Made by a program: the position numbers and the translations under genes. A stretch of DNA of 32,194 nt. Source: an uncultured Collinsella sp. Its GTDB lineage: Bacteria; Actinomycetota; Coriobacteriia; Coriobacteriales; Coriobacteriaceae. Under the pieces are notes generated by a model that had not been told where the DNA came from, ran no database searches, and was given only the letters and a program-made list of their open reading frames with translations. Shown here piece by piece: positions 1 through 7,190 of this stretch (position 1 is the stretch's first letter; the number at the start of each line of letters is the position of its first letter). Location: the NCBI GenBank assembly GCA_900548265.1, contig URKG01000024.1, positions 1 through 32,194 of the forward strand, written 5' to 3'.

Positions 1-46
1 CGGCAATACGCTTGAGGATCCTTAAAAGAAAGTCCAGTTTATCCTT

Positions 47-134
47 CCCACTCCATGGATACGCCTAGGCGCGGTCCAAGAAATCGTCCGCACCCCCTAA
101 AAGCCGAAAAACAGTCCGTATTTCACCGCAACTT
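47..134. repeat. REP-like element, left copy (51-bp core plus GCGGTGAAATA arm)
   Basis: Positions 47-97 are an exact 51-base reverse complement of 32140-32190 at the other end of the window. The core contains the palindrome GCCTAGGC. Following it, 108-134 carries one arm of the hairpin repeat seen twice at 23681-23751, with CCG where that hairpin has CCC. The right-end copy has the same order, core then arm, so this is a repeat family rather than chance similarity. Function is unknown. It lies beyond the tRNA terminator and no gene was found in 1-164. Confidence 0.75.
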
Positions 135-164
135 AGGAGGGGATGTGGGGTCCCCGGCATGTAT

Positions 165-203
165 ATGAAAACGGCTCTGGCGCCAAATGAAGCCAAAGCC
201 GTT
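165..203 (-). terminator. Rho-independent terminator of the tRNA-Pro/tRNA-Gly unit
   Basis: On the minus strand a 12-bp stem (192-203 with 170-181, one G-U pair) closes a 10-nt loop and is followed by TTTTC. It begins 13 nt past the encoded CCA of tRNA-Gly. Confidence 0.75.
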
Positions 204-215
204 AAAACTATCCTA

Positions 216-289
216 TGGAGCGGGCGACGGGAATCGAACCCGCGTCATCAGCTTGGAAGGCTGGGGTTCTACCATTGAACTACGCCCGC
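216..289 (-). tRNA. tRNA-Gly (anticodon TCC), CCA encoded
   Basis: Read on the minus strand this folds as a cloverleaf. The 7-bp acceptor stem is GCGGGCG/CGCCCGC, the D-arm contains GTTCAATGGTAGAAC, the anticodon loop is CTTCCAA (anticodon TCC) and the T-arm is CGGGTTCGATTCCCG. The discriminator base is T and the 3' CCA is genomically encoded (216-218). The pair at the top of the anticodon stem appears to be a C-A mismatch. It is probably co-transcribed with tRNA-Pro, which ends 6 nt upstream. Confidence 0.95.
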
Positions 290-295
290 AAGATA

Positions 296-372
296 TGGTC
301 GGGACGACAGGATTTGAACCTGCGACATCCTGCTCCCAAAGCAGGCGCGCTACCAAACTGCGCCACGTCCCG
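296..372 (-). tRNA. tRNA-Pro (anticodon TGG), CCA encoded
   Basis: On the minus strand the acceptor stem is CGGGACG/CGTCCCG, the D-arm holds GCGCAGTTTGGTAGCGC, the anticodon stem-loop is CCTGC-TTTGGGA-GCAGG (anticodon TGG, proline) and the T-arm holds CAGGTTCAAATCCTG. The discriminator base is A and CCA is encoded (296-298). It is the first gene of a two-tRNA unit with a near-consensus promoter at 424-452 and a terminator after tRNA-Gly. Confidence 0.96.
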
Positions 373-423
373 AAGGTGTTGAGCAGCTAAGGTCTAAACC
401 TTGCGTGTCCCAAAGCGAAGGAA

Positions 424-452
424 ATTATAGGGGAGACTCCCCGCCTATGCAA
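424..452 (-). promoter_or_regulatory. Sigma-70-type promoter for the tRNA pair
   Basis: On the minus strand, TTGCAT (447-452), a 17-nt spacer and a perfect TATAAT (424-429) place the start near 417, about 45 nt before tRNA-Pro. The spacer contains the small palindrome GGGGAGTCTCCCC, which also lies directly downstream of the brnQ stop codon. Confidence 0.8.
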
Positions 453-463
453 GCGACGATACC

Positions 464-1822
464 CTAGCTCCTCGAATGTGCGACAAACTGGCTATGGGCC
501 AGGCCTATCACAAAGGCCACCACGGCGACCGGCGCCCACGCGGCTCCAATGTCCGCCAACGGCAGCGCATCGAACGGCAGCCACACGCCCGCAAAGAACG
601 CGTCGCGGACCGAGGTGATCACACTCTGCACCGCGACCACGCCGCCGACCCAAACCCACACCTGCGGATGGGCGTCGCAAAAACCGTGCACCAGGCCCAT
701 CAGCACCAGCACAATGGCGACGGGGTACAAGGCGTTGAGCATGGGCACCGAGAACATGAGGATCATGTCGAGGCCCACGTTGGAGAGCACGCACGAAAAC
801 GCCGCGAACACAAAGGCGAGAACCGCAAAGGGACGGCGCATGGCCTCCTCGGAGGCCTCCGCTCCCCCTTCGACCACATACGTCTCACAGAAGTAACGCG
901 AGCAGCAGCTGATGAGGCCGATGCACACGTTCATGCAGGCAAGGAAAAAGATCGCGAAGACCACGACCGTGCCGGCAAGGCCAAAGTGCATGGAGGCAGA
1001 GCGGGCAAGGATGGCAGCGCCGTTGGTGGCATCGGGCATAACCGTACTGAGCTGCATGCCGGCAAGCGCCAGGCCGCAGTAGATGACGGCCATGAGCGCA
1101 CCGGCGATCACACCGGAGCGCGAAATCTCAAAGGCCACGCGCTTGTCGTCGGTAACGCCCAGCTCGTGGATGGTCTCAGCGATGATGATGCCGAAGGCAA
1201 GCGACGCGAGCAGGTCCATGGTCTGATAGCCAGTCAGAAAGCCCTGCACGGCAGCACCTGCATCGTAGGGAGCCTGAGGCGCGGCAGCCGGTCCCAGCGG
1301 CGAGATCACGGCAGCACCCACGACCAGCACGATGAGTGCGATAAGCGCGGGGCCCGTAATGCGACCGAGTACGCGTGTGATGACACCCGGGCGCAGCGTG
1401 AGCGCAAACGCGACGACAAAGAAGCCAACGGCAAACACCAGGCGAGCCGTGCCGAGCGAGACACCCTCGGGCAGCAGCGGCACCAACATCTCGAAGGCCG
1501 TGGAGCTCGTGCGCGGAATAGCCAGACACGGACCGATAGCCAGATACACCGCCGCGACAAAGAACTCACCAAACTTGGGGTGCACGCGGCCGGCCAGCTC
1601 GCGTGCCGTTCCGGCAAGCGCCACGGCGATAAAACCCATGACGGGCAGGCCGATGGCGGCAATAAGAAAGCCGAGCATGGCGACCGACGTGGCAGAGCCT
1701 GCCTGCAGCGCCAGCAGCGGCGGAATAATGAGGTTACCGGCGCCAAAGAGCATCGAGAACAGCGCAATGCCGACGGTAACGACATGGTCGGAGCGCAGAC
1801 CGCGCGGAGCGGATGAGGCCAT
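464..1822 (-). CDS. brnQ: Branched-chain amino acid:cation symporter (BrnQ/LIVCS family)
   Basis: The 452-residue product is a hydrophobic polytopic membrane protein that should import leucine, isoleucine and valine with Na+ or H+. The N-terminal stretch around residues 12-33 contains VTVGIALFSMLFGAGNLIIP, which matches the LIVCS family signature. The rest shows regularly spaced transmembrane segments, about twelve as expected for BrnQ. The start at 1822 is chosen because AAAGG lies 7 nt upstream. The open frame continues further upstream, but that part is low-complexity and overlaps the terminator and the neighbouring gene. A selenium-operon terminator lies between this gene and the one upstream, so it is probably transcribed separately. 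A TATACT-like -10 lies near 1880 but no good -35 is visible. Confidence 0.9.
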   Translation of the reverse strand: MASSAPRGLRSDHVVTVGIALFSMLFGAGNLIIPPLLALQAGSATSVAMLGFLIAAIGLPVMGFIAVALAGTARELAGRVHPKFGEFFVAAVYLAIGPCLAIPRTSSTAFEMLVPLLPEGVSLGTARLVFAVGFFVVAFALTLRPGVITRVLGRITGPALIALIVLVVGAAVISPLGPAAAPQAPYDAGAAVQGFLTGYQTMDLLASLAFGIIIAETIHELGVTDDKRVAFEISRSGVIAGALMAVIYCGLALAGMQLSTVMPDATNGAAILARSASMHFGLAGTVVVFAIFFLACMNVCIGLISCCSRYFCETYVVEGGAEASEEAMRRPFAVLAFVFAAFSCVLSNVGLDMILMFSVPMLNALYPVAIVLVLMGLVHGFCDAHPQVWVWVGGVVAVQSVITSVRDAFFAGVWLPFDALPLADIGAAWAPVAVVAFVIGLAHSQFVAHSRS

Positions 1823-1841
1823 GGGCACACCTTTCAGGTCG

Positions 1842-1876
1842 AAACAAAAACGGGACAGGCAAAAACACCCGTCCCG
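1842..1876 (-). terminator. Rho-independent terminator closing the selenium gene string
   Basis: On the minus strand CGGGAC...GTCCCG forms the stem around a GGGTGTTTTTGCC-type loop and is followed by TTTTTGTTT. It lies 24 nt past the stop of the NifS-like gene and 20 nt before the brnQ start. Confidence 0.8.
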
Positions 1877-1899
1877 CAAGTATAAACGGTCTAGCAGCT

Positions 1900-3039
1900 T
1901 TAGCAGGCTAAGTCGCGCAAAGCGTCGATCGCGGTGTCGACTTCCTCGTCCGTGTTGAAGTACCCAAACGAGAAGCGAACGACACCCTGACGCTCGGTCC
2001 CCAGCGCGCGGTGCATGAGCGGGGCGCAATGGGCGCCGGGGCGCGTCGCGATCCCCCACCCCTGCATGAGCGCGTCCGAGATCTCGGCCGAATCGATATC
2101 GCCCACGTTGAGCGAGACGATCGCCGAGCGCATGAGCTGGTCAAACGCACCGTAGAGCGCAATGCCGGGGATTTCGCGCACACCGGCAAGGAAGCGATCA
2201 GCGAGCGCACGCTCGTGGGCAGCAATCGCCTCGACCCCACCCTGAGCCTCGATAAAGTCGAGACCTGCGGAAAGCCCCGCGATGCCATGACCGTTGAGCG
2301 TGCCCGCCTCAAGTCGCGTGGGCCACTCAAGCGGCTGCAGCGCATCGAAGCTGTGCACGCCCGTGCCGCCCATGGCCCACGGAGCCACGTCAATGCCCTC
2401 CGCCACGGCCAGGCCGCCGGTGCCTTGGGGTCCCATGAGCCCCTTGTGGCCGGTAAAACACACCACGTCGAGCCCCATGGTATCCATGTCAATCTTCGCC
2501 GTACCGGCAGACTGAGAGGCGTCGACGATCACCAGCGCGCCGGCCGCATGGGCGATGGCCGCCACGCGCGCAATGTCGACCGCGTTGCCGGTCACATTGG
2601 AGGCATGTGTCACCACCACGGCACGTGTACCGGGCGTGACCAACTGCTCGAGCTCGTCATAGTCGAGCACGCCGTTCGCGTCGCAGCCCGCATGCTCAAC
2701 GGTCACACCCTGCTCCGTCGCTAGGCGATTAAGCGGACGCAGCACGGAGTTGTGCTCGAGCACCGTCGTGACCACGCGGTCGCCAGGACGCACCACGCCG
2801 TTAATCGCCGTGTTGAGCGCCGCCGTGGAATTGGGCGTAAAGCACACATGGTCCGCCCTCGGGCAACCCAAAAGGCGCGCGAGCTTGGCACGGCAAGCGT
2901 GAATCGTACGAGCGGCATCGAGGGCACCCGACGTGGCGCCGCGCCCGGCATTGCCGAGCGAGCACATCGCCTGCGTCACGGCATCGATGACCGTCTGCGG
3001 CTTGTGCATGGTCGTCGCCGCGTTATCCAGATAGATCAT
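1900..3039 (-). CDS. NifS-like class V aminotransferase (cysteine desulfurase/selenocysteine lyase type)
   Basis: This 379-residue PLP enzyme should remove sulfur or selenium from cysteine or selenocysteine and pass it on as a persulfide or perselenide. The N-terminus MIYLDNAATT is typical. The Schiff-base lysine is K199 in TGHKG, and the mobile-loop catalytic cysteine is C338 in RPGAHCAP. The last residue is also a cysteine. It resembles the cysteine desulfurase subfamily found beside orphan SelD genes. The start at 3039 follows GGGAGGT by 7 nt, and its ATG overlaps the TGA of the DUF3343 gene (ATGA), so the two are translationally coupled. Context (SelD, YedF, DUF3343) points to selenium delivery rather than general Fe-S assembly. 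Substrate preference cannot be read from sequence. Confidence 0.88.
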   Translation of the reverse strand: MIYLDNAATTMHKPQTVIDAVTQAMCSLGNAGRGATSGALDAARTIHACRAKLARLLGCPRADHVCFTPNSTAALNTAINGVVRPGDRVVTTVLEHNSVLRPLNRLATEQGVTVEHAGCDANGVLDYDELEQLVTPGTRAVVVTHASNVTGNAVDIARVAAIAHAAGALVIVDASQSAGTAKIDMDTMGLDVVCFTGHKGLMGPQGTGGLAVAEGIDVAPWAMGGTGVHSFDALQPLEWPTRLEAGTLNGHGIAGLSAGLDFIEAQGGVEAIAAHERALADRFLAGVREIPGIALYGAFDQLMRSAIVSLNVGDIDSAEISDALMQGWGIATRPGAHCAPLMHRALGTERQGVVRFSFGYFNTDEEVDTAIDALRDLAC

Positions 3040-3287
3040 CGCACGACCTCCCACATATCAATCACCGTAAAGCCCTCAGTGGGAATGCCCGCTGCGGCAA
3101 GCTCGGCGCGCAGCAGTTCCTCATCGGCAGGCAACGCCTTCCACGCCAGACCGCAGCCAGCAGCGACCTCCCCGGGCACGGGAATCGTTCGCCCGGGAAG
3201 GCCACGCTCGATGCACAGGGACTCGCAACCCATGGCGGCCGCCGTGGTGGGAAACGTGATGACAAGCGCCGGGCGCTTCTCCCTCAT
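3036..3287 (-). CDS. DUF3343 protein, putative selenium/sulfur carrier
   Basis: An 83-residue soluble protein of the DUF3343 family, which is annotated as a putative Se/S carrier because it is nearly always found with SelD, YedF and a NifS-like enzyme. The family motif VPGEVAAGCGLAWK contains the conserved cysteine C45, and a second cysteine pair, C21 and C25, lies in the segment MGCESLC. The biochemical role is unproven. The start at 3287 follows GGAG at 5 nt. The stop overlaps the next gene's ATG. It lies 19 nt downstream of yedF, inside the same transcription unit. Confidence 0.85.
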   Translation of the reverse strand: MREKRPALVITFPTTAAAMGCESLCIERGLPGRTIPVPGEVAAGCGLAWKALPADEELLRAELAAAGIPTEGFTVIDMWEVVR

Positions 3288-3306
3288 GGCAACTCCAACC
3301 AATACG

Positions 3307-3933
3307 CTACGGGCGCACGACGCGCACGGCCTGCTCCATCTTCTCCACGATCACGTACATGTTGGTGACCTCGCCCACTGCAAGCTGGTCCTTAATGCCA
3401 TAGTGGTCGAGGCAGGTGCCACAGGTAAGGATCTCGACGCCCTGCTCGGCCAGGCCCTTCAGGTCATCGAGCACCGGCGAGCCCTCGACAGTGAGCTTGG
3501 CGCCGCCGTTGTAGAACAGCATGGTCGCGGGCAGCTCCTCCTGCTGCGTCACGGCAAAGATAAACGCCTTCATGAGCTTGTGGCCCAGCTCGTCGTCGCC
3601 GCGGCCCATGCAGTCGGTGTAGACGGAAATGACGAGCTTGCCCTTGCCGGCGCTGGCGTCACAGAAGGCAGCGCCATCCTGCTCGGGATCAGCCTCGGCA
3701 ACGGCGCCAGAGGTCGCCACGGTCACGTGCCACTCGGCGTCAGAAACCTTCTCGACCGAGGCCGTGCAGCCCTTCTCCTGCGCCATCTTGGAGATGTTCT
3801 TGACGGCGGTCTCGTTATCGACCGAGGTCACGACTGTGCCCTCGCCATCAAGCTGCTTCAGGGCTTTGAGCGTCTTGACGACGGGCAGCGGGCAGGCATC
3901 GCCCATGGCATTGACTTCAATTTTAGTAGACAT
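3307..3933 (-). CDS. yedF: Selenium metabolism protein YedF (TusA/SirA domain plus DsrE domain)
   Basis: The 208-residue protein has two parts. Residues ~4-75 are a TusA/SirA-like domain with the persulfide-carrying CPxP motif (C14-P-L-P). Residues ~100-205 are a DsrE-like domain containing TCGTCLDHYG. Fusions of this kind are the selenium-associated YedF family and are thought to shuttle reduced Se or S between the NifS-like enzyme and SelD. The start at 3933 follows AAAGGA with 6 nt spacing. The open frame runs 13 codons further upstream without a ribosome site. It is the second gene after selD, separated by 57 nt in which no terminator is visible. Confidence 0.9.
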   Translation of the reverse strand: MSTKIEVNAMGDACPLPVVKTLKALKQLDGEGTVVTSVDNETAVKNISKMAQEKGCTASVEKVSDAEWHVTVATSGAVAEADPEQDGAAFCDASAGKGKLVISVYTDCMGRGDDELGHKLMKAFIFAVTQQEELPATMLFYNGGAKLTVEGSPVLDDLKGLAEQGVEILTCGTCLDHYGIKDQLAVGEVTNMYVIVEKMEQAVRVVRP

Positions 3934-3990
3934 AGCTTTTCCTTTCGAATAAATCGTTTTAGAACGGTACATAGCTCAATAAACGTGTCG

Positions 3991-5040
3991 TTAACGGACA
4001 ACGTGGACGGCAGGACCGCCTGGCACCGGCTCGCACACGCGACCGACGACGGCGGCGATACGTCCTTCGGCATGCAAACGGCGCGCAAGCTCATCCACAT
4101 CGGCAGCAGGTGCCGCGATGAGCAGGCCACCAGACGTCTGCGGATCGTAAAGCGCATCCAACATGCCCGGCTCCAGGTCCTCGTCGGCAGCCACACGCGG
4201 GCCAAAGAAGTCCTGGTTGCGGTAGGAGCCCGCGGGGATAATGCCCAGACGCGCCATGTCGAGCACCTGGTCAAAGAGCGGCACCACCCCCGACGCAAGC
4301 TCAATCTGCACGCCCGAGCCCTCGGCCATCTCGCACGAATGCCCGATCAGGCCAAAGCCCGTGACATCGGTGCAGCCGTGAAGCTCAAGTCCCTCGGCCA
4401 GACGAATCGGCGCCTCGTTGAGGGTGCACATCGAGTCAAACATGGCTGCGGCCTCGTCCTGCTCGATAAGCTCTCCCTTAATGGCCGTGGTGATGATGCC
4501 CGAGCCGATCGCCTTGGTCAGCAGCAGGACATCACCCACGCGCGCGCCGCTGTTGGCGAGCATGCGGTCGAGCGCGACAAAGCCGCTCACGGACAGGCCG
4601 TACTTGGGCTCGTCGTCGTTGATGGTGTGGCCGCCCGCGATGGAGCAACCCGCCTCGACGCACTTGTCGGCGCCGCCCGCCAGAATCTGACCTGCGACCT
4701 CGACGCCCAGGCAGCTGGGAATGCACAGCAGGTTCATGGCATGGCTCGGCCGCCCGCCCATGGCGTAGATGTCCGACAGCGAGTTGGCCGCGGCGATCTG
4801 GCCAAACAGAAACGGGTCGTCGACCATCGGTGGGAAGAAGTCGATGGACTGCACGAGCCCCAGGTTCTCCCCTACGCGGAAGACGCTCGCATCGTCGGAG
4901 GTATCGAACCCCACGAGCAAGTTGTCGTTATGCACATTGGGTAAATCGCCCAGGACCTGGGCGAGGGCTCCAGGGGCCAACTTAGCGGCTCAACCGCTCG
5001 CGGCCGTCATGGATGTGAGCCTCATGGTGTCCTTAGCCAT
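3991..5040 (-). CDS. selD: Selenide, water dikinase SelD; selenoprotein with in-frame UGA at codon 17
   Basis: SelD makes selenophosphate from selenide and ATP. An ORF caller splits it because codon 17 (4992-4990) is TGA. Reading through gives TAASG-U-AAKLAPG, placing selenocysteine exactly at the catalytic Cys17 position of E. coli SelD with the invariant Lys20 following (U-x-x-K). Downstream is a full SelD body: GGRPSHAMNL, CSIAGGHTI and TGFGLIGH are all present. With U17 the product is 349 residues, the normal length; starting after the TGA would remove the active site. The start at 5040 has AAGGGG 5 nt upstream and overlaps the glycosyltransferase stop by 8 nt, so the two genes are coupled. 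A SECIS-like hairpin follows the UGA. The organism must therefore carry selA, selB and selC elsewhere. Confidence 0.94.
4946..4992 (-). promoter_or_regulatory. UGA(Sec) codon and SECIS-like hairpin in selD
   Basis: The UGA is at 4992-4990. Twenty-five nucleotides after it, on the minus strand, CGCCCAG-GTC-CTGGGCG forms a perfect 7-bp stem (4947-4963), extended to 8 bp by a T-A pair. The apical sequence AGGUCC resembles the AGGUCU loop of the E. coli fdhF SECIS. The loop G lies about 34 nt past the UGA, within but toward the far end of the range known for bacterial SECIS elements. The fold is read by eye. Confidence 0.7.
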
Positions 5041-6250
5041 ACGAACCCCCTTCCAACAAATCAACGACATTAAGTATACGCCCCAGGCACGCTTCCCAAG
5101 AGACCGCCGACGGCTCGAACGTCGAAGGCGGAGCCGCAAGCGCCTGCGCGATAGCATCTGCCAGTGCGCGCTCAAACAACGGAAGGTCGGCCGCCACGGG
5201 CGTGTCGACATCCGTCATACGCGGCGACGCCACCCACGTCACGGGAGCACCGGGAAGCATCGCCTCCATCCAGGGACGAACGCCGGGCAAATCGGTCGCC
5301 ACAACTTTGCAACCGCACGCGAGGGCCTCGATCGTCACGAGCGGCAGACCCTCGTAAAACGAAGGCAGCACAAAGACGTCGGAACTGCGGTAGGCACGCA
5401 CGAGCCCATCGCTATCCAGGCGCCCCGCCAGCGTCACCGGCACATCCGAGGCCGCGGCCAAGCGCTCGATACGCGCGTACTCGGCATCGTCCCCGCGGCC
5501 GCCCACAAGTACCAAGCCAGATGGGCGGACGTCATCGTCAATCGGCAATGACACAGCTCGAACCAGCGACTCGACGCCCTTTTTAAAGCAAATCTTGCCC
5601 ACGTACACAAGCGATCCCGGCTGCCTCGCCACGCTTGCGTCGCGACAGAAGACGCGATGGTCGTAGCCCGTCCCAATCACATGGATGCGATCGGCATCGA
5701 CGCCGCACACCAGGCCAATCTGCTCAGCCTGCTCAGCATGGAGCGCAAAGACGGCATCGAGCCGACGAACCGCACTTACGATGCGATCGCGCTCGAGAGC
5801 ATGCGAACGCAGCTGGCGCAGGTCGGTCGAATGGCACACGGCAACAACCGGCACGCCCCGGACGCACTCGCGCGCCAATGCGGTCACCAGATACAGGTGA
5901 TGACAGAGCACCAGATCGGGTCGAAACTCAGCCACCGCCCGATCGATTGCAGCGGCAAATGCCCGCTCAAATGCCTTGAGCATCGAAGGCGTCAGGTCAC
6001 GATAGCGCGTTGAGGGATAGGGCATAACATCGGACATACCGCAGATGGGAAACGGCAGCTCGGGCGACTCGAACGGTACGGCAAACACGGCAGCACGCCG
6101 GTCCAGCTCGCCTTGGATATCACCCGGTGCCGCGCCGCAAAGCACGGCGGCGCGATGCCCCGTCTCGATCTGCTCGCGCACGAGCGCGGCAAGGTAGGTG
6201 CCACTGCCAGTGCTATCCGGTTTTTGTGCCGAGATATTGAGGATGCGCAT
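5033..6250 (-). CDS. Family 4-type glycosyltransferase translationally coupled to selD
   Basis: A 405-residue GT-B fold glycosyltransferase. The N-terminal half begins MRILNISAQKPDSTGSGTYL, the nucleotide-sugar-independent acceptor domain. The C-terminal half has the GT4 donor site: YVGKICFKKGVESLVRA, then FVLPSFYEGLPLVTIEALACG with the E-x7-E pair. No signal peptide or membrane segment is seen, so it is cytosolic. The start at 6250 is 14 nt after the activator's stop, with a weak ribosome site (GGGG, about 11 nt away). Its stop overlaps the selD start by 8 nt. Selenoneine pathways use a glycosyltransferase (SenB) paired with a SelD homologue (SenC) to make a selenosugar, so a SenB-like role is possible but not shown. 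An ordinary glycan role remains an alternative. Confidence 0.85.
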   Translation of the reverse strand: MRILNISAQKPDSTGSGTYLAALVREQIETGHRAAVLCGAAPGDIQGELDRRAAVFAVPFESPELPFPICGMSDVMPYPSTRYRDLTPSMLKAFERAFAAAIDRAVAEFRPDLVLCHHLYLVTALARECVRGVPVVAVCHSTDLRQLRSHALERDRIVSAVRRLDAVFALHAEQAEQIGLVCGVDADRIHVIGTGYDHRVFCRDASVARQPGSLVYVGKICFKKGVESLVRAVSLPIDDDVRPSGLVLVGGRGDDAEYARIERLAAASDVPVTLAGRLDSDGLVRAYRSSDVFVLPSFYEGLPLVTIEALACGCKVVATDLPGVRPWMEAMLPGAPVTWVASPRMTDVDTPVAADLPLFERALADAIAQALAAPPSTFEPSAVSWEACLGRILNVVDLLEGGSYG

Positions 6251-6264
6251 GTCGCGGTACACCC

Positions 6265-7029
6265 CTAGGCCAAGGCGGCGGCGCGGACAGCCGCGCCGAT
6301 CGCTCCGGCAAAGCGAGCCTGGGGCGAGGTGGTCACCGGCGACCCCAGTAGCTCGCCCAACCGCTCCACCACGAAGGCGTTCTCGCACAGGCCGCCGGTC
6401 AGGTAGTACGGGGCACCCGTGGCCTGCCCGGCCATGGTCGCCACGCGCGACACGACACTCTCGATCACACCACGGGCGATGTTCTCGCGCGGCTCACCGC
6501 GACCGATCAGGCTGATGACCTCGCTTTCGGCAAACACCGTGCACATGCTGCTGATCTTGGTGGGCTCGCCGGAACGCGCCAGGTCGGCCATCTGCTGCTG
6601 GGAAATACCCAGACGGTCGGCCATGATCTCCAAAAAGCGCCCCGTGCCGGCGGCGCACTTGTCGTTCATGGCAAACTTGGCCACGCGGCCGCTTTTAAGC
6701 TGAATGACCTTGGTGTCCTGACCGCCCACGTCGATCACGGTGCCATGGTCGCCAAACAGGCGCACGGCACCGGTGCCGTGGCAGGTGATCTCGGTCACAA
6801 CCTTGTGTGCATAGGGCACGGCGACACGGCCGTAGCCGGTCGCGATCACGCGAACATCGTCGCCCGTCACGTCATAGCCAGCCGCGGCAAGCTCTCCGCG
6901 CAGCCGCTCGGAAGCATCGACCGAGGAGAACCCGGTTGGCTGCACGCACGTCCACACCACCGAACCCTCCCCATCGACCACAGCAGCCTTAGCCGCCGTA
7001 GACCCGATATCGATCCCGATCCCTATCAT
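6265..7029 (-). CDS. ASKHA-family ATPase activator of 2-hydroxyacyl-CoA dehydratase/DCCP-type enzymes
   Basis: This 254-residue protein belongs to the BadF/BcrA/HgdC activator family, homodimeric ATPases with a shared [4Fe-4S] cluster that fire low-potential electrons into a partner enzyme. The phosphate-binding start GIDIGSTAAKA (residues 5-15), IDVGGQDTK (~99-107) and the two cluster cysteines C125 (KCAAGTG) and C163 (SSMCTVF) are intact. The start at 7029 follows GGGAG. It lies 155 nt downstream of one DCCP-type gene and is the only activator in the window, so it presumably serves both DCCP-type proteins. The spacer before it holds a long imperfect hairpin. Confidence 0.92.
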   Translation of the reverse strand: MIGIGIDIGSTAAKAAVVDGEGSVVWTCVQPTGFSSVDASERLRGELAAAGYDVTGDDVRVIATGYGRVAVPYAHKVVTEITCHGTGAVRLFGDHGTVIDVGGQDTKVIQLKSGRVAKFAMNDKCAAGTGRFLEIMADRLGISQQQMADLARSGEPTKISSMCTVFAESEVISLIGRGEPRENIARGVIESVVSRVATMAGQATGAPYYLTGGLCENAFVVERLGELLGSPVTTSPQARFAGAIGAAVRAAALA

Positions 7030-7081
7030 GGCTCTCTCCCAATCTAAACATCAAAGACAGCGGCGCGTTCAGGCGCCTTAG

Positions 7082-7190
7082 CTCTAGGTTTCTCAGGTGC
7101 CGGAGATTGCCCCGAAAGAGGAGCGCAGCGTACTTTGGGTACGCAAGCGACGGTTTGAAGGGCAAGATCCGGTGCCTGAGGAAGCTAGAG
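7082..7190 (-). repeat. Long imperfect hairpin element between DCCP gene and its activator
   Basis: Two arms of 31 bases (about 7082-7112 and 7160-7190) are complementary at roughly 25 positions. Inside sits a second perfect hairpin, GCGTAC-loop-GTACGC (about 7128-7144). The outer arm begins at the stop codon of the DCCP gene. No T-tract follows on the minus strand, so it is not an ordinary terminator. It could be a REP/MITE-like insertion or an mRNA-processing structure that sets the ratio of reductase to activator. Confidence 0.6.

Noticed and set aside
187..390. 67-codon plus-strand ORF
   Set aside because: It runs through both tRNA genes antisense; the tRNAs explain the sequence.
476..1816. 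Long plus-strand open frame opposite brnQ
   Set aside because: It lies antisense to a clear membrane transporter, has a charged low-complexity product and no ribosome site; it is a by-product of GC-rich third positions. The same applies to the frames at 2752-4944, 11924-13501, 13751-15487, 18126-19019 and 29477-31051.
3991..4980. SelD starting after the TGA (MAPGALAQV...)
   Set aside because: This would remove the catalytic residue and the U-x-x-K motif and has no ribosome site; read-through of the TGA explains the sequence better.
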